Shown here: positions 5,617-12,715 of the stretch, piece by piece
Position numbering within the stretch: the first letter of the stretch is position 1
How the letters are laid out: each line of letters starts with the position of its first letter
Notes under the pieces: generated by a model
What the model was told of the DNA's origin: nothing
Database searches by the model: none
What the model saw: only the letters and a program-made list of their open reading frames with translations
Translations under genes and position numbers: made by a program
Origin: a virus
IMG/VR virus record: IMGVR_UViG_3300035698_013424
Span: 1 to 24,032 of that record
Length of the DNA stretch: 24,032 nucleotides
Direction: 5' to 3' (one strand)

Positions 5617-6327
5617 ATGTCAAAACTTGTGAAATGTGCTACCTGCAACAACGATATCTCGTCTTCTGCGAAGTCTTGTCCGAATTGCGGTCAGAAGTTG
5701 AAATCCGGCTTTATAATGAAGACCATCAAGTTATTTGGGTTTATGCTAGTTGCAGTGGTCGTGGCCGGGTTGATCTTTGGTGATCCGGATAAACCGCAAC
5801 AATACGCTTCCAGTTCAGACGAGGTCAGCGTCGACGAATCCGAGCTGGCTGTGAATCTGCGGCCCGAACAGCAAGTTGCGTTTATCCAGTCAGTCGAAAC
5901 TGGTCGTGCTGCAGCCGACCTGGCAGATAATGACATGCAGAAAGGCGCGGCGTTTGCGCAACGCTCAGCAGCAATGTGCGATCTTTTACCTGCTGACAAC
6001 AAAGTCGCTGACTGGGTAGGCACAATTTATAGCATTTCAGCAAATAACGACGGCAAAGGTGTTTTGGTGGTGACAGTTAGCGATGGTGTATGGGCATCGA
6101 CGTGGAATAACGCATTCTCGGATATTGGAAGCAATACACTGATCGAACCGACGAGCTCCTTATTCAGCGATATCAGCGCACTTGCTTCCGGAACTAGGAT
6201 TCAGTTTTCTGGCGAATTTTTCCGGGATCGCGAGAGTTGTATATCGATGCAGAACTTGGGACTGAACGGCAAAATAGACCGTCCAGAATTTACCTTTCGC
6301 TTCAGTTCAGTCCAGAAAATTGAATAA
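5617..6327 (+). CDS. Zinc-ribbon membrane protein, probable lysogenic moron
   Basis: A 236-residue protein. It starts with a zinc ribbon (Cys7-x2-Cys10 and Cys21-x2-Cys24, CPNCG type), then a membrane segment at about residues 35-54 (IKLFGFMLVAVVVAGLIFG), then a roughly 180-residue domain presumably outside the cytoplasm, with alternating strands in VLVVTVSDGVWASTWNN and TRIQFSGEFF. Base composition is more AT-rich than the structural genes. It follows the repressor and precedes the early promoter, where genes expressed in the lysogen are often found. Superinfection exclusion or another surface-related function is a guess; the C-terminal domain is not recognised. Confidence 0.7.
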   Translation: MSKLVKCATCNNDISSSAKSCPNCGQKLKSGFIMKTIKLFGFMLVAVVVAGLIFGDPDKPQQYASSSDEVSVDESELAVNLRPEQQVAFIQSVETGRAAADLADNDMQKGAAFAQRSAAMCDLLPADNKVADWVGTIYSISANNDGKGVLVVTVSDGVWASTWNNAFSDIGSNTLIEPTSSLFSDISALASGTRIQFSGEFFRDRESCISMQNLGLNGKIDRPEFTFRFSSVQKIE

Positions 6328-6352
6328 ACCGGTTAGCGGCTAGTCCCCAAAA

Positions 6353-6406
6353 AGGGGATTATAATCCCCTAAAGTAATTGACGGGGATAAAAGTCCCCAT
6401 TAGGTT
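6353..6406 (+). promoter_or_regulatory. Rightward early promoter with two repressor operators
   Basis: The perfect 18-bp palindrome AGGGGATTATAATCCCCT (6353-6370) is followed by GGGGATAAAAGTCCCC (6383-6398). A -35-like TTGACG (6378-6383) and a weak -10-like TAGGTT (6401-6406) are 17 bases apart and bracket the second operator, as in the leftward promoter. A further GTCCCC half-site lies at 6343. This promoter would drive the operon from 6435 through the SSB and Xis genes. Confidence 0.65.
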
Positions 6407-6434
6407 GACTCCAACAACAACATTGGAGGCGACA

Positions 6435-6551
6435 ATGCTACATTTCCCAAACATCAAGAAAACCAGCTACCCCACGCCACAATTTTTGACGGATGCTCGC
6501 CAAATCGTGGCCAACCCCGAGCAGTACGACCCCAGCCATGACGGCGCTTGA
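6435..6551 (+). CDS. Small hypothetical, first gene of the rightward operon
   Basis: A 38-residue product (MLHFPNIKKTSYPTPQFLTD...) whose ATG has a strong GGAGG 5 bases upstream. It lies just after the operator-controlled promoter and overlaps the start of the next gene by 14 bases. No function is recognised; the quality of the ribosome-binding site is the main support. Confidence 0.55.
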   Translation: MLHFPNIKKTSYPTPQFLTDARQIVANPEQYDPSHDGA

Positions 6552-6681
6552 TATCATCCGCCGCCTTGCGATCGCTACCGCCTTTGCAATCATCGCCGTT
6601 GCGATAGGCCACACCGGGCTGCAGGCCGCGCTGAACACCACGCACATGATCGAGAATGTCCACGCCGGAGCAATGCAATGA
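6538..6681 (+). CDS. Small membrane peptide
   Basis: A 47-residue product with a basic start (MTALDIIRR) and one membrane segment (LAIATAFAIIAVAIG, about residues 10-24), followed by a short polar tail. Its start overlaps the preceding gene and its stop overlaps the next start (ATGA at 6678-6681). An upstream in-frame ATG at 6493 exists but would put 15 more residues inside the previous gene. Confidence 0.5.
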   Translation: MTALDIIRRLAIATAFAIIAVAIGHTGLQAALNTTHMIENVHAGAMQ

Positions 6682-6773
6682 GCGGATGGGGTGGGCTTTT
6701 CACGCTGTTTGTCGTGCTGGTTGTTTTGTCATTTTTTGTGATCGCCGGGCTCGTCGCGGTTTTCATATCATGA
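6678..6773 (+). CDS. 31-residue membrane peptide
   Basis: The ATG overlaps the previous stop. Nearly the whole peptide is hydrophobic: [20 protein letters not shown], then [11 protein letters not shown]. It would span the membrane once. Its stop overlaps a 12-codon frame (6770-6808) that leads into the SSB gene. Chained overlaps through three tiny frames suggest real coupled translation, but there is no homology evidence. Confidence 0.45.
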   Translation: MSGWGGLFTLFVVLVVLSFFVIAGLVAVFIS

Positions 6774-6807
6774 CCGCCAAAATCAAACCCAACGATCGGA
6801 CGGCTTG

Positions 6808-7311
6808 ATGGCGGGATCAGTCAACAAAGTCACGCTGCTCGGCCACCTTGGCCGAGACCCTGAAACGCGGCAATTCCAGAATGGCGGTAGCGTCTGCAAC
6901 CTGCGCATCGCGACAGGCGAAAGCTGGAAAGACAAGAACACTGGCGAAAAGCGCGAGAAGACCGAATGGCACAGCGTCTCGATCTTTCAAGAGGGGCTGG
7001 TCCGAGTGGCCGAGCAATACCTGAAAAAAGGTTCAAAAGTTTACATCGAAGGCAAACTGCAAACCCGCAAGTGGCAGGATCAATCTGGCGCGGATCGCTA
7101 CAGCACCGAGGTTGTGCTGCAGGGATACGATGGGAAATTGGTCATGCTGGACGGCCGCCCAAGTGGTGGAGGCGGATCAGGCGATGGCGGAGGCAGCGAC
7201 CAGCGAAACTATGGTGGTGGCTACAGCGACAGCGGCAACCAGGACGGAGGATCAGGTGACGGAGCCGGTGGATACTCCGGCAGCGACATAGACGATGAAA
7301 TCCCATTCTAG
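6808..7311 (+). CDS. ssb: Single-stranded DNA-binding protein
   Basis: A 167-residue protein with the bacterial SSB pattern: an OB fold at residues 1-112 ([58 protein letters not shown]), a Gly/Ser-rich linker (118-158) and the acidic tip DDEIPF that recruits partner proteins. It binds single-stranded DNA as a tetramer in replication and recombination. The ATG at 6808 is preferred to the TTG just before it. It is early-expressed from the rightward promoter, while the initiator is on the opposite operon. Confidence 0.95.
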   Translation: MAGSVNKVTLLGHLGRDPETRQFQNGGSVCNLRIATGESWKDKNTGEKREKTEWHSVSIFQEGLVRVAEQYLKKGSKVYIEGKLQTRKWQDQSGADRYSTEVVLQGYDGKLVMLDGRPSGGGGSGDGGGSDQRNYGGGYSDSGNQDGGSGDGAGGYSGSDIDDEIPF

Positions 7312-7327
7312 GATATTGGAGCGCACG

Positions 7328-7735
7328 ATGAGCAACGACCTAATGATGTCAGTTTCCACCCCCGATGGTAAAGGCGGAACGATCGACACCGGACCGTTCA
7401 AAGCATCACTTTTAAGCAAACTGGCCGATGATCTGCGGACCGAAAAACCAAAGCGTACACCCATGAAAAACACGCCAGCCGACAAAGCGGTGACTGACAC
7501 AGCATACCGCGCAACAGCCGAGGATCTGCGCCAATTCATTGAGCGGATCGAGCGCCTGGATGCCGAGAAAAAAGACCTGGCCGAGCAACAAAAGGAAGTC
7601 ATGGCCGAAGCCAAGGGACGCGGATACGACACAAAAGTGATGCGCAAGATCATCGCCCTACGGAAGCGCGATAGCGACGACGTGGCAGAGGAAGAAGCCG
7701 TCCTCGACTTCTACAAAGAAACGCTGGGCATGTGA
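7328..7735 (+). CDS. DUF2312/GapR-like DNA-binding protein
   Basis: A 135-residue product. The C-terminal part, from about residue 57, matches the GapR/DUF2312 family throughout: a long coiled helix (DLRQFIERIERLDAEKKDLAEQ), KEVMAEAKGRGYDTKVMRKIIALRK, then a short helix EEEAVLDFYKETLG. GapR of Caulobacter is a clamp-like dimer/tetramer on overtwisted DNA ahead of replication and transcription. Here there is an extra, probably disordered 55-residue N-terminus. The start at 7328 has GGAG upstream. It lies directly after the SSB gene, pointing to phage DNA replication or topology. Confidence 0.85.
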   Translation: MSNDLMMSVSTPDGKGGTIDTGPFKASLLSKLADDLRTEKPKRTPMKNTPADKAVTDTAYRATAEDLRQFIERIERLDAEKKDLAEQQKEVMAEAKGRGYDTKVMRKIIALRKRDSDDVAEEEAVLDFYKETLGM

Positions 7736-8109
7736 TGAGACAGACCGCGCCAAACACTCGAAAAAACGAGATAGACGACCAAGCGGCTGCATTCAGCGCC
7801 GCGAACCCGCAAGTATCGAAGTTATTTGTCAAATTCACGATCGAGGCGATCGAGCGGGGGTTTGCCAACTATTCGGTGAATGCCATTTTTGAGCGCATCA
7901 GATGGGAAAGCGACAGCGCCGATGGCGACGGCCGGTCAACCTTCAAAATCAATAACAATTACCGATCCTGGTACGCGCGCCGCTTTATGCAGCGATACCC
8001 GCATCACGCTGGGTTTTTCAGAACCCGAGCCCGCATCAGCGGTGACGACCCAGCAACCGGGCTGCCCGAATTGACCCCCAACGATTACCAGGAACGAACC
8101 ACAGCATGA
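7735..8109 (+). CDS. Conserved phage hypothetical protein
   Basis: A 124-residue product, start overlapping the GapR stop (TGATG). The core resembles a phage protein I remember from several tailed phages, with the pattern NAIFERIRWES ... FKINNNYRSWYARRFMQRYPHHAGFFRTR. The many aromatic and Arg residues are compatible with nucleic-acid binding, but the function is unknown. The next gene starts in its stop codon (ATGA). Confidence 0.7.
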   Translation: MRQTAPNTRKNEIDDQAAAFSAANPQVSKLFVKFTIEAIERGFANYSVNAIFERIRWESDSADGDGRSTFKINNNYRSWYARRFMQRYPHHAGFFRTRARISGDDPATGLPELTPNDYQERTTA

Positions 8110-8411
8110 CAAATCTGATCGACGTTACCGAACCCAAACGAAACATGATGCGCGCGCTCGGACTAGATCGCTGGATCAAAGCGCGACCGCTATCGGCACC
8201 AGGGATCAACCGGGACACTAAAACCACGATAATGGTGGACGCCAGAGTGACGCAGCCGGATGGAGAAACCATGACGATGATCGTTGACGTTTCACCACGC
8301 ACCGCGATCCAGGACATCCAGAACGAAGTGCGCGCCGCGCTCAATCGCGACCCACGGCTGCTACGCGCCAGGATCGATCAAATCACAATCCGCCCGCCCC
8401 GCAACGGATAA
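8106..8411 (+). CDS. Hypothetical protein of the early operon
   Basis: A 101-residue product joined to the previous gene by ATGA. N-terminus basic (EPKRNMMRALGLDRWIKAR), then two likely strands (TTIMVDARVTQPDGETMTMIVDV) and a helix (AIQDIQNEVRAALNRDPRLL), ending in RPPRNG. No family recognised. An 89-base gap follows, in which I see only the ribosome-binding site of the next gene. Confidence 0.6.
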   Translation: MTNLIDVTEPKRNMMRALGLDRWIKARPLSAPGINRDTKTTIMVDARVTQPDGETMTMIVDVSPRTAIQDIQNEVRAALNRDPRLLRARIDQITIRPPRNG

Positions 8412-8500
8412 AAGCAAAAGACGCCCAAATTCAGACGGTAAACCTGGCGCACCGCTGATGTGAGATCAAAAGTGCCGGAATATTTTGGAGTTAGAACCCA

Positions 8501-8644
8501 ATGAAAAATCAAGAAAAAACAGCCGTCGAAAAACTGATCGACAAGGCGACAAAAACACAAAAATCAGAGGACGCGATGCGTTTCTCGCAAGCCGCAGTTA
8601 ATGCCGCAAATGCGCTTTGCGCACAGGAACAACTGCCCAGATAA
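8501..8644 (+). CDS. Small conserved phage hypothetical
   Basis: A 47-residue product (MKNQEKTAVEKLIDKATKTQ, then EDAMRFSQAAVNAANAL) with GGAG 10 bases before the ATG. The amphipathic SEDAMRFSQAA-NAANAL part resembles a recurring short phage protein of unknown function. A strong hairpin follows it. Confidence 0.6.
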   Translation: MKNQEKTAVEKLIDKATKTQKSEDAMRFSQAAVNAANALCAQEQLPR

Positions 8645-8652
8645 TTACAACC

Positions 8653-8685
8653 GCGCGGGCAACCTAAGAGTAGGAAAGCCCGCGC
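8653..8685 (+). other. Two-tier hairpin between small genes
   Basis: The 8-bp stem GCGCGGGC/GCCCGCGC (8653-8660 with 8678-8685) encloses a second 4-bp stem CCTA/TAGG with loop AGAG. No T-run follows, so it is not a clear intrinsic terminator. It may stabilise or process the operon RNA, or bind protein. Confidence 0.6.
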
Positions 8686-8707
8686 TACCATTTAGGGAAA
8701 CGCTAAC

Positions 8708-8908
8708 ATGAAATCAGACATCATCGAAATATCGTTGCAGTTTCAGCACCAAACCGACGACGCTGTCTGCGTGCGCGCCGTAGAAGACGGCCCCGATATT
8801 TGGGTGCCGAAATCGCGATGCGAGATCCTGCAAACCGCACCCCGGCGCGGCCACTACATTCTGCTCACAACCGACGAAACGACCGCGACCGAAAAGGGTC
8901 TGGTCTAA
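8708..8908 (+). CDS. Small hypothetical protein
   Basis: A 66-residue product with mostly beta-type alternation (IIEISLQFQHQTDDAVCVRAVE, DIWVPKSRCEIL, HYILLTTDE). An AGGGA stretch lies 10-14 bases before the ATG. Fold may be a small barrel. Not recognised; kept because it fits the gene spacing of the operon. Confidence 0.55.
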   Translation: MKSDIIEISLQFQHQTDDAVCVRAVEDGPDIWVPKSRCEILQTAPRRGHYILLTTDETTATEKGLV

Positions 8909-8933
8909 CTTCAGCATTAAGGACGCCTAGAAA

Positions 8934-9176
8934 ATGAGCCGGCTAATTATATCAAGCACAGCAATTCGCGAATTGGCTGAAAAGGCTGACCAGTGCGAGT
9001 TGCAGCAAGAAGACGAGATAGGCGCGACCTTGCGTATGCTGGTGGAGGATCGCGACAACGAAAAAGAGGCCCGCCAAAAGACTGAAATGTGCCTACGCGA
9101 CAAGGATAAGTCGATGGATATTCTGTTCGACTTATTGCGCGAAAACGGCGTCGATTTCAGCCACCTAATTTCCTAG
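8934..9176 (+). CDS. Small coiled-coil hypothetical
   Basis: An 80-residue, strongly charged product, mostly helical with heptad pattern (IRELAEKADQCELQQEDEIG, then LVEDRDNEKEARQKTEM), ending in a short helix (MDILFDLLRENGVDF). No family recognised. Oligomeric scaffold or adaptor is possible but unproved. Confidence 0.55.
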   Translation: MSRLIISSTAIRELAEKADQCELQQEDEIGATLRMLVEDRDNEKEARQKTEMCLRDKDKSMDILFDLLRENGVDFSHLIS

Positions 9177-9195
9177 ACATAAAGGACAACAAAAA

Positions 9196-9504
9196 ATGAA
9201 CGTTTTTAAAATATTCACACGGAAAATCGGAGCCAACGATCGCTTTCACGGCATCAATCTAGGTGACGGTGCCCAAGACACGCTAACAGGATTTTCCGGC
9301 GTTGTTGTGTCTCAAAATTCTTGCATTTCTGGATGTGACCAAGTGGCGCTGCAACCAGAAATGTCAGACGGAAAGTTTGAGGATAGCCGCTGGTTTGACA
9401 TTGAGCGCATAGAGCAAACCCAAGCCGGTAAAGTCAAATTGACAGACCGCCGAACAGGCGCTGATGCGGTGCCGCCATCGCGCACACCCAAAGATACCAT
9501 TTAA
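9196..9504 (+). CDS. Conserved mobile-element hypothetical
   Basis: A 102-residue product with AAGGA upstream. The core (DTLTGFSGVVVSQNSCISGC, then VALQPEMSDGKFEDSRWFDIERIE) resembles a short protein found in phages and plasmids with the pattern TGF-G-V...ISGC.Q..L.P...G.F.....FD..R.E. It looks like a small beta domain. Function unknown. Confidence 0.6.
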   Translation: MNVFKIFTRKIGANDRFHGINLGDGAQDTLTGFSGVVVSQNSCISGCDQVALQPEMSDGKFEDSRWFDIERIEQTQAGKVKLTDRRTGADAVPPSRTPKDTI

Positions 9505-9525
9505 AGAAAACAGAGAGACAGACAG

Positions 9526-9723
9526 ATGAGTGATACCCTCAACACGCCAGTAATGGTCCGCGTTTCGAATGCAAAATCTGCCTTTGGAGTACACCGCGCC
9601 ACGCTTTACCGCTGGGCGGCCGCAGATCACATCAAGATCCACAAACGCGGCGCAATGTCATTTGTAGACCCGATCCAGGTCAAGAATTTCATTATGGGCC
9701 TGGGGGACCAGCTGGGGGACTAA
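9526..9723 (+). CDS. AlpA/excisionase-like HTH protein
   Basis: A 65-residue product with a MerR-like winged helix: VRVSNAKSAFGVHRATLYRW (residues 11-30) is the helix-turn-helix, and KIHKRGAMSFVDPIQVKNFI the wing. Small proteins of this type next to integrase act as excision factors or as activators of int. It lies two hundred bases before the integrase on the same strand. Its last residues (LGDQLGD) are encoded by the first copy of the attP-flanking direct repeat, so the gene end overlaps a probable integrase-binding site. Confidence 0.75.
   Translation: MSDTLNTPVMVRVSNAKSAFGVHRATLYRWAAADHIKIHKRGAMSFVDPIQVKNFIMGLGDQLGD
9700..9721 (+). repeat. Direct repeat, left arm of probable attP
   Basis: A 22-bp unit made of two CTGGGGGAC motifs 13 bases apart. 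It matches 9899-9920 at 20 of 22 positions, in the same orientation. Probable arm-type integrase or Xis binding site. Confidence 0.65.
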
Positions 9724-9764
9724 ATCGCCTCTCGGCAAAATTATTCAATAAAAACAGCGATAAA

Positions 9765-9780
9765 TGGTGCCCAGAAGACG
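9765..9780 (-). other. Candidate attP core resembling a tRNA 3' end
   Basis: On the minus strand CGTCTTCTGGGCACCA reads like the acceptor 3' strand of a tRNA with discriminator A and CCA. Upstream of it the T-loop consensus TTCGA is absent, so this is a fragment and not a gene. P4-type integrases commonly use tRNA 3' ends. The 200-base interval 9724-9923 holds no gene. Confidence 0.4.
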
Positions 9781-9898
9781 ACCCGCATGCCTGTCGCAAA
9801 CCGTTGCATAGCGTCCACCGATACCATTATAGATCAATGAATTAAGGGGATCATTGTCGCACGGAGCCACACGGCGATCCTCGAAAGCGCGCGCCCCC

Positions 9899-9920
9899 CT
9901 GGGGGACTAGCTGGGGGACC
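9899..9920 (+). repeat. Direct repeat, right arm of probable attP
   Basis: Second copy of the paired CTGGGGGAC unit; it ends 3 bases before the integrase ATG. Integrase bound here could also repress its own gene. Confidence 0.65.
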
Positions 9921-9923
9921 AGG

Positions 9924-11108
9924 ATGAAACTCACAACGATCGCGATAAAAAACGCACCTGACGGAAAGCACGAAGATGGTGCCGGGCTGCGCATGGTCAA
10001 ACGAGGCGATGCCGGGAAATGGGTTTATAGGTTTTCGATATACGGCAAGCGAAAGGAAATGGGCCTGGGCTCATGGCCCGCCGTAACATTGGCAGCCGCG
10101 CGCAAAATCCGCGACGGATGGGCAGCGGAAATCCGACAGGGACGCGACCCGGTCCAGGTCCGACAGGAACGAAAAGACGCGGTCGAATTGGACGCCCAGC
10201 GCATCGATCCGACATTTTCAGAAATGGTTGATGCGGTATTTGAGGCGCGCAAAGCCACGCTGCGTGGAGACGGAACGCGCGGCCGTTGGCGCAGCGCCCT
10301 AGACACCCACATCATCCCAAAAATCGGACGCAAGCCGATATCAAAAGTCACGACCAGAGACGTCCAGAATGCTATGGCGCCTATCTGGCACGCCAAGCCT
10401 GCAGTCGCGGTAAAAGCATACCAGCGCACGCGGATGGTTTTCACAAAAGCCCGGCTTATGGGATACGACTGCGACCCCTTCACGGTTGAAGCCGCGAAGG
10501 AATTACTAGGTGAGGTCGACCATATCCCGACACCACTAGCCGCGACACCTTGGCAAGAACTCCCCGCACTTTACGAACGGCTCAAGACCGGAGGCGACGT
10601 AGCGCAATGCTTGCGCTGGATCATTCTGACGCTGGTGAGATCAGACAGCGCCCGAGGTGCGAGGTTTGACGAAATAGACGACGGGCTGTGGATCGTGCCC
10701 AAGGACCGGATCAAAGGATTGCGTCGGCATGTGGCCGAATTCAGAGTGCCGCTTTCAGATGAGGCGCGATCAGTCATTGATGAACAAAAGCAGATCCACA
10801 CTGATTTGATGTTTACCGCCCTACGCGGCAACCCGGTCACTTCGCGCGGTTTGGAGATGCACCTCAACCGGCTGGGCGAGCCAGGACGGCCGCACGGTTT
10901 TCGAACCAGCTTTCGCACATGGGTCCAAGACACAAACGCCTGCGATTATGAAGTCGCAGAAACCGTGCTAAACCACTCCATCCATTCCAAGGTGGCAAAA
11001 TCCTACGCCCGATCAGACCTAATCGACAGAAGGCGCATCGTGATGGACGCCTGGGCGCGCTTTGTAACCGGCAAGGCATCCGCGACAGTCACGCAACTGC
11101 GCAGGTAG
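9924..11108 (+). CDS. int: Tyrosine integrase, P4-type with DUF4102 arm-binding domain
   Basis: A 394-residue protein. The N-terminus (residues 1-85) is a DUF4102-type arm-binding domain (DGAGLRMVKRGDAGKWVYRF, KRKEMGLGSWPAVTLAAAR); residues 95-185 are the core-binding SAM-like domain. The catalytic domain keeps every active residue: Arg239, Lys264, His324 and Arg327 (RPHGFR), His351 (LNHS) and Tyr361 (SYARSD). It carries out site-specific insertion and excision between attP and attB, usually at a tRNA 3' end for this family. It converges with gene D, with only 8 bases between the stop codons. Confidence 0.93.
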   Translation: MKLTTIAIKNAPDGKHEDGAGLRMVKRGDAGKWVYRFSIYGKRKEMGLGSWPAVTLAAARKIRDGWAAEIRQGRDPVQVRQERKDAVELDAQRIDPTFSEMVDAVFEARKATLRGDGTRGRWRSALDTHIIPKIGRKPISKVTTRDVQNAMAPIWHAKPAVAVKAYQRTRMVFTKARLMGYDCDPFTVEAAKELLGEVDHIPTPLAATPWQELPALYERLKTGGDVAQCLRWIILTLVRSDSARGARFDEIDDGLWIVPKDRIKGLRRHVAEFRVPLSDEARSVIDEQKQIHTDLMFTALRGNPVTSRGLEMHLNRLGEPGRPHGFRTSFRTWVQDTNACDYEVAETVLNHSIHSKVAKSYARSDLIDRRRIVMDAWARFVTGKASATVTQLRR

Positions 11109-11116
11109 GGAAGCGT

Positions 11117-12124
11117 TTATTTCGGAGGCTCGCCAGTGACAGAACAACGATACCCGGTCGCATCAAGTGAATGCTCAACCCGAGTGACCAGCCAAGTGCC
11201 GTCGACGTAGGACCGGAACCCCGACAGTTTGACCAGGCCCTCCGCAATCAAATCGGGATTGCCAGGCAAAGTCAGAGACAAAGCACGCCCAGCGCGCGAC
11301 GAACGAGCAAACTCAGCATCAGCGGCCCGTTGCGCCGCCTCCCGAGAGGGATAGCGATCCCTGAGACGACGAACAGGCGCGCCAGCACCCGCTAACAGCT
11401 CCACTGGCTGCCCAGCGTCCAGATCCTGCCATACAGCGACCACCTGCCCGACAGCCTCACGCAGCGACCGGCTGACACGCCAGGAACTCACATCAGACAG
11501 CACGATCGGGACCGTAGGCATCGCCATGCCCGACGCGGAAAGGCTCTCGCCACGTTTTGCCAAGATCAGCCGCCCGTTTGCAGGCTTTGCGATCGCGTCC
11601 AGATCCAGAGCAAGCCGCGACAACAGATTGATGTCGCTCTCGTCAACCTGATCGGTGTGGGGCAGGACGATACCGGACAGGGAAGCTGAAACCGCAGACA
11701 CCATCCCATGATCGCCCGCGACACGATCGACCAAGGCACCCAAAGTGGTACCGGCTGGCCAGGACCGCGACCGCTGCTCGGTGATCGCAGTTTGACCCGA
11801 TGTGGTCTCGCCATGCGGGGAAGCGAAAGCCTCGATGTTCATCAGATCAGGTGGCCCCGAGGTTTCCACCCGGTCAGCAATAAACAGCCCCATATATTTG
11901 AGACGCAGCCCGTAGCCCAGCCACACCTTGATCTCGGCACCGACGCCGGGCTCCTGAAGGCGCGCGAATGGTAAGGCGTCTGACAGCGAAAGCGAAAACT
12001 GATCCGATTGAACCCCCGCCGCATCGGATAATCGCAGCGAAACGAGGCGTTTTGAAACGACCGAAGTTATATCTTGCCCGTCGACCTCGACACGGAACGC
12101 TGGCCGGAAATCAATCAACCCCAC
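11117..12124 (-). CDS. D: Tail protein gpD (P2 late-control D family), baseplate hub
   Basis: A 335-residue protein of the P2 gpD/Mu gp44 hub family: N-terminal PAFRVEVDGQDIT, then SLSLSD, IKVWLGYGLRLKYMGLFIAD, a middle part with ESDINLLSRLALDLDAIAKP, and SREAAQRAADAEFARSSRAG near the end. It forms the hub that joins tube and spike, equivalent to T4 gp27. It is the last gene of the tail cluster, as in P2, and its start overlaps gpX by 10 bases. Confidence 0.9.
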   Translation of the reverse strand: MGLIDFRPAFRVEVDGQDITSVVSKRLVSLRLSDAAGVQSDQFSLSLSDALPFARLQEPGVGAEIKVWLGYGLRLKYMGLFIADRVETSGPPDLMNIEAFASPHGETTSGQTAITEQRSRSWPAGTTLGALVDRVAGDHGMVSAVSASLSGIVLPHTDQVDESDINLLSRLALDLDAIAKPANGRLILAKRGESLSASGMAMPTVPIVLSDVSSWRVSRSLREAVGQVVAVWQDLDAGQPVELLAGAGAPVRRLRDRYPSREAAQRAADAEFARSSRAGRALSLTLPGNPDLIAEGLVKLSGFRSYVDGTWLVTRVEHSLDATGYRCSVTGEPPK

Positions 12125-12339
12125 AGGCGTACCGCCTCAACGGCATCCGGCACTACGACGACCGGAAGATCGATGCGTGTGCCCAATGGCAGTATCGGAC
12201 CCAAAAGAGCCAGACCACGATTTGCAGCCAAGACAGTCTCGACAAGCCCGGCGTCTTGACGCCCATAGTGCGACCACACAACCCGATCGACCGTGTCGCC
12301 TTCTTCAGAAAGGTAGAATGGAACGGAGCCCGCCATCAT
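12115..12339 (-). CDS. X: Tail protein gpX, LysM-like
   Basis: A 74-residue product with the P2 gpX pattern: EEGDTVDRVVWSHYGRQDAG at the start, then VLAANRGLALLGPILPLGTRIDLP, a LysM-like fold. It is needed in tail completion and in P2 lies between U and D, as here. It overlaps gpU by about 35 bases and gpD by 10. Confidence 0.88.
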   Translation of the reverse strand: MMAGSVPFYLSEEGDTVDRVVWSHYGRQDAGLVETVLAANRGLALLGPILPLGTRIDLPVVVVPDAVEAVRLWG

Positions 12340-12715
12340 ATCGCCTCAATCTAATTTCAAATTCTTGACGCAGCGGCACACCACCACGCTCGAAAATGCG
12401 CTGGCCTTCATTTATAGCCTCAACAACCCAAAGGCCCATGACCCGACCACCTAACGAGATCAGGGGGAGCGGGATGCCGAGTGACGCCTGCGCGCGCATC
12501 CGCGTGATTTGATCAAGCCCGCCTTTGAAGTGCGGAAAGATCACGCCGCGCAACTCGAGCGTTTCACCAGGCGAGCCGGTGAATTGGAGCGCGTCATTTG
12601 TGCCAACCCGCTCCTGGGCAGACCAGCGGTATTCAGAACCGCGCGACAGCTCCTGATAGGCGGCCGTGGAGATCGAGAATTGATAGACGCCCAGCTGCAT
12701 CATTTCCGCACTCAT
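12305..12715 (-). CDS. U: Tail protein gpU
   Basis: A 136-residue product of the P2 gpU family: MMQLGVYQFSISTAAYQELS, RWSAQERVGTNDALQFTG, ELRGVIFPHFKGGLDQITRM, then MGLWVVEAINEGQRIF. It acts in tail assembly between tape measure and X. The ATG overlaps the tape-measure stop (ATGA at 12715-12712). A few internal Met codons (12703, 12700) could also serve as the start. Confidence 0.88.
   Translation of the reverse strand: MSAEMMQLGVYQFSISTAAYQELSRGSEYRWSAQERVGTNDALQFTGSPGETLELRGVIFPHFKGGLDQITRMRAQASLGIPLPLISLGGRVMGLWVVEAINEGQRIFERGGVPLRQEFEIRLRRYDGGLRSILPF

Noticed and set aside
5289-5651. 120-codon minus-strand frame
   Set aside because: It overlaps the repressor and the zinc-ribbon start in antisense and shows no recognisable domain.
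6343-6370. Terminator after the zinc-ribbon gene (CCCC-AAAAA-GGGG and the next palindrome)
   Set aside because: No T-run follows, and the palindrome recurs in a promoter spacer, so an operator explains it better.
9765-9800. tRNA gene
   Set aside because: Only an acceptor-end-like 16-mer is present; no T-loop, anticodon arm or D-arm follows.
11109-11116. attP or a terminator between int and gene D
   Set aside because: Only 8 bases separate the convergent stop codons; there is no room and no repeat.
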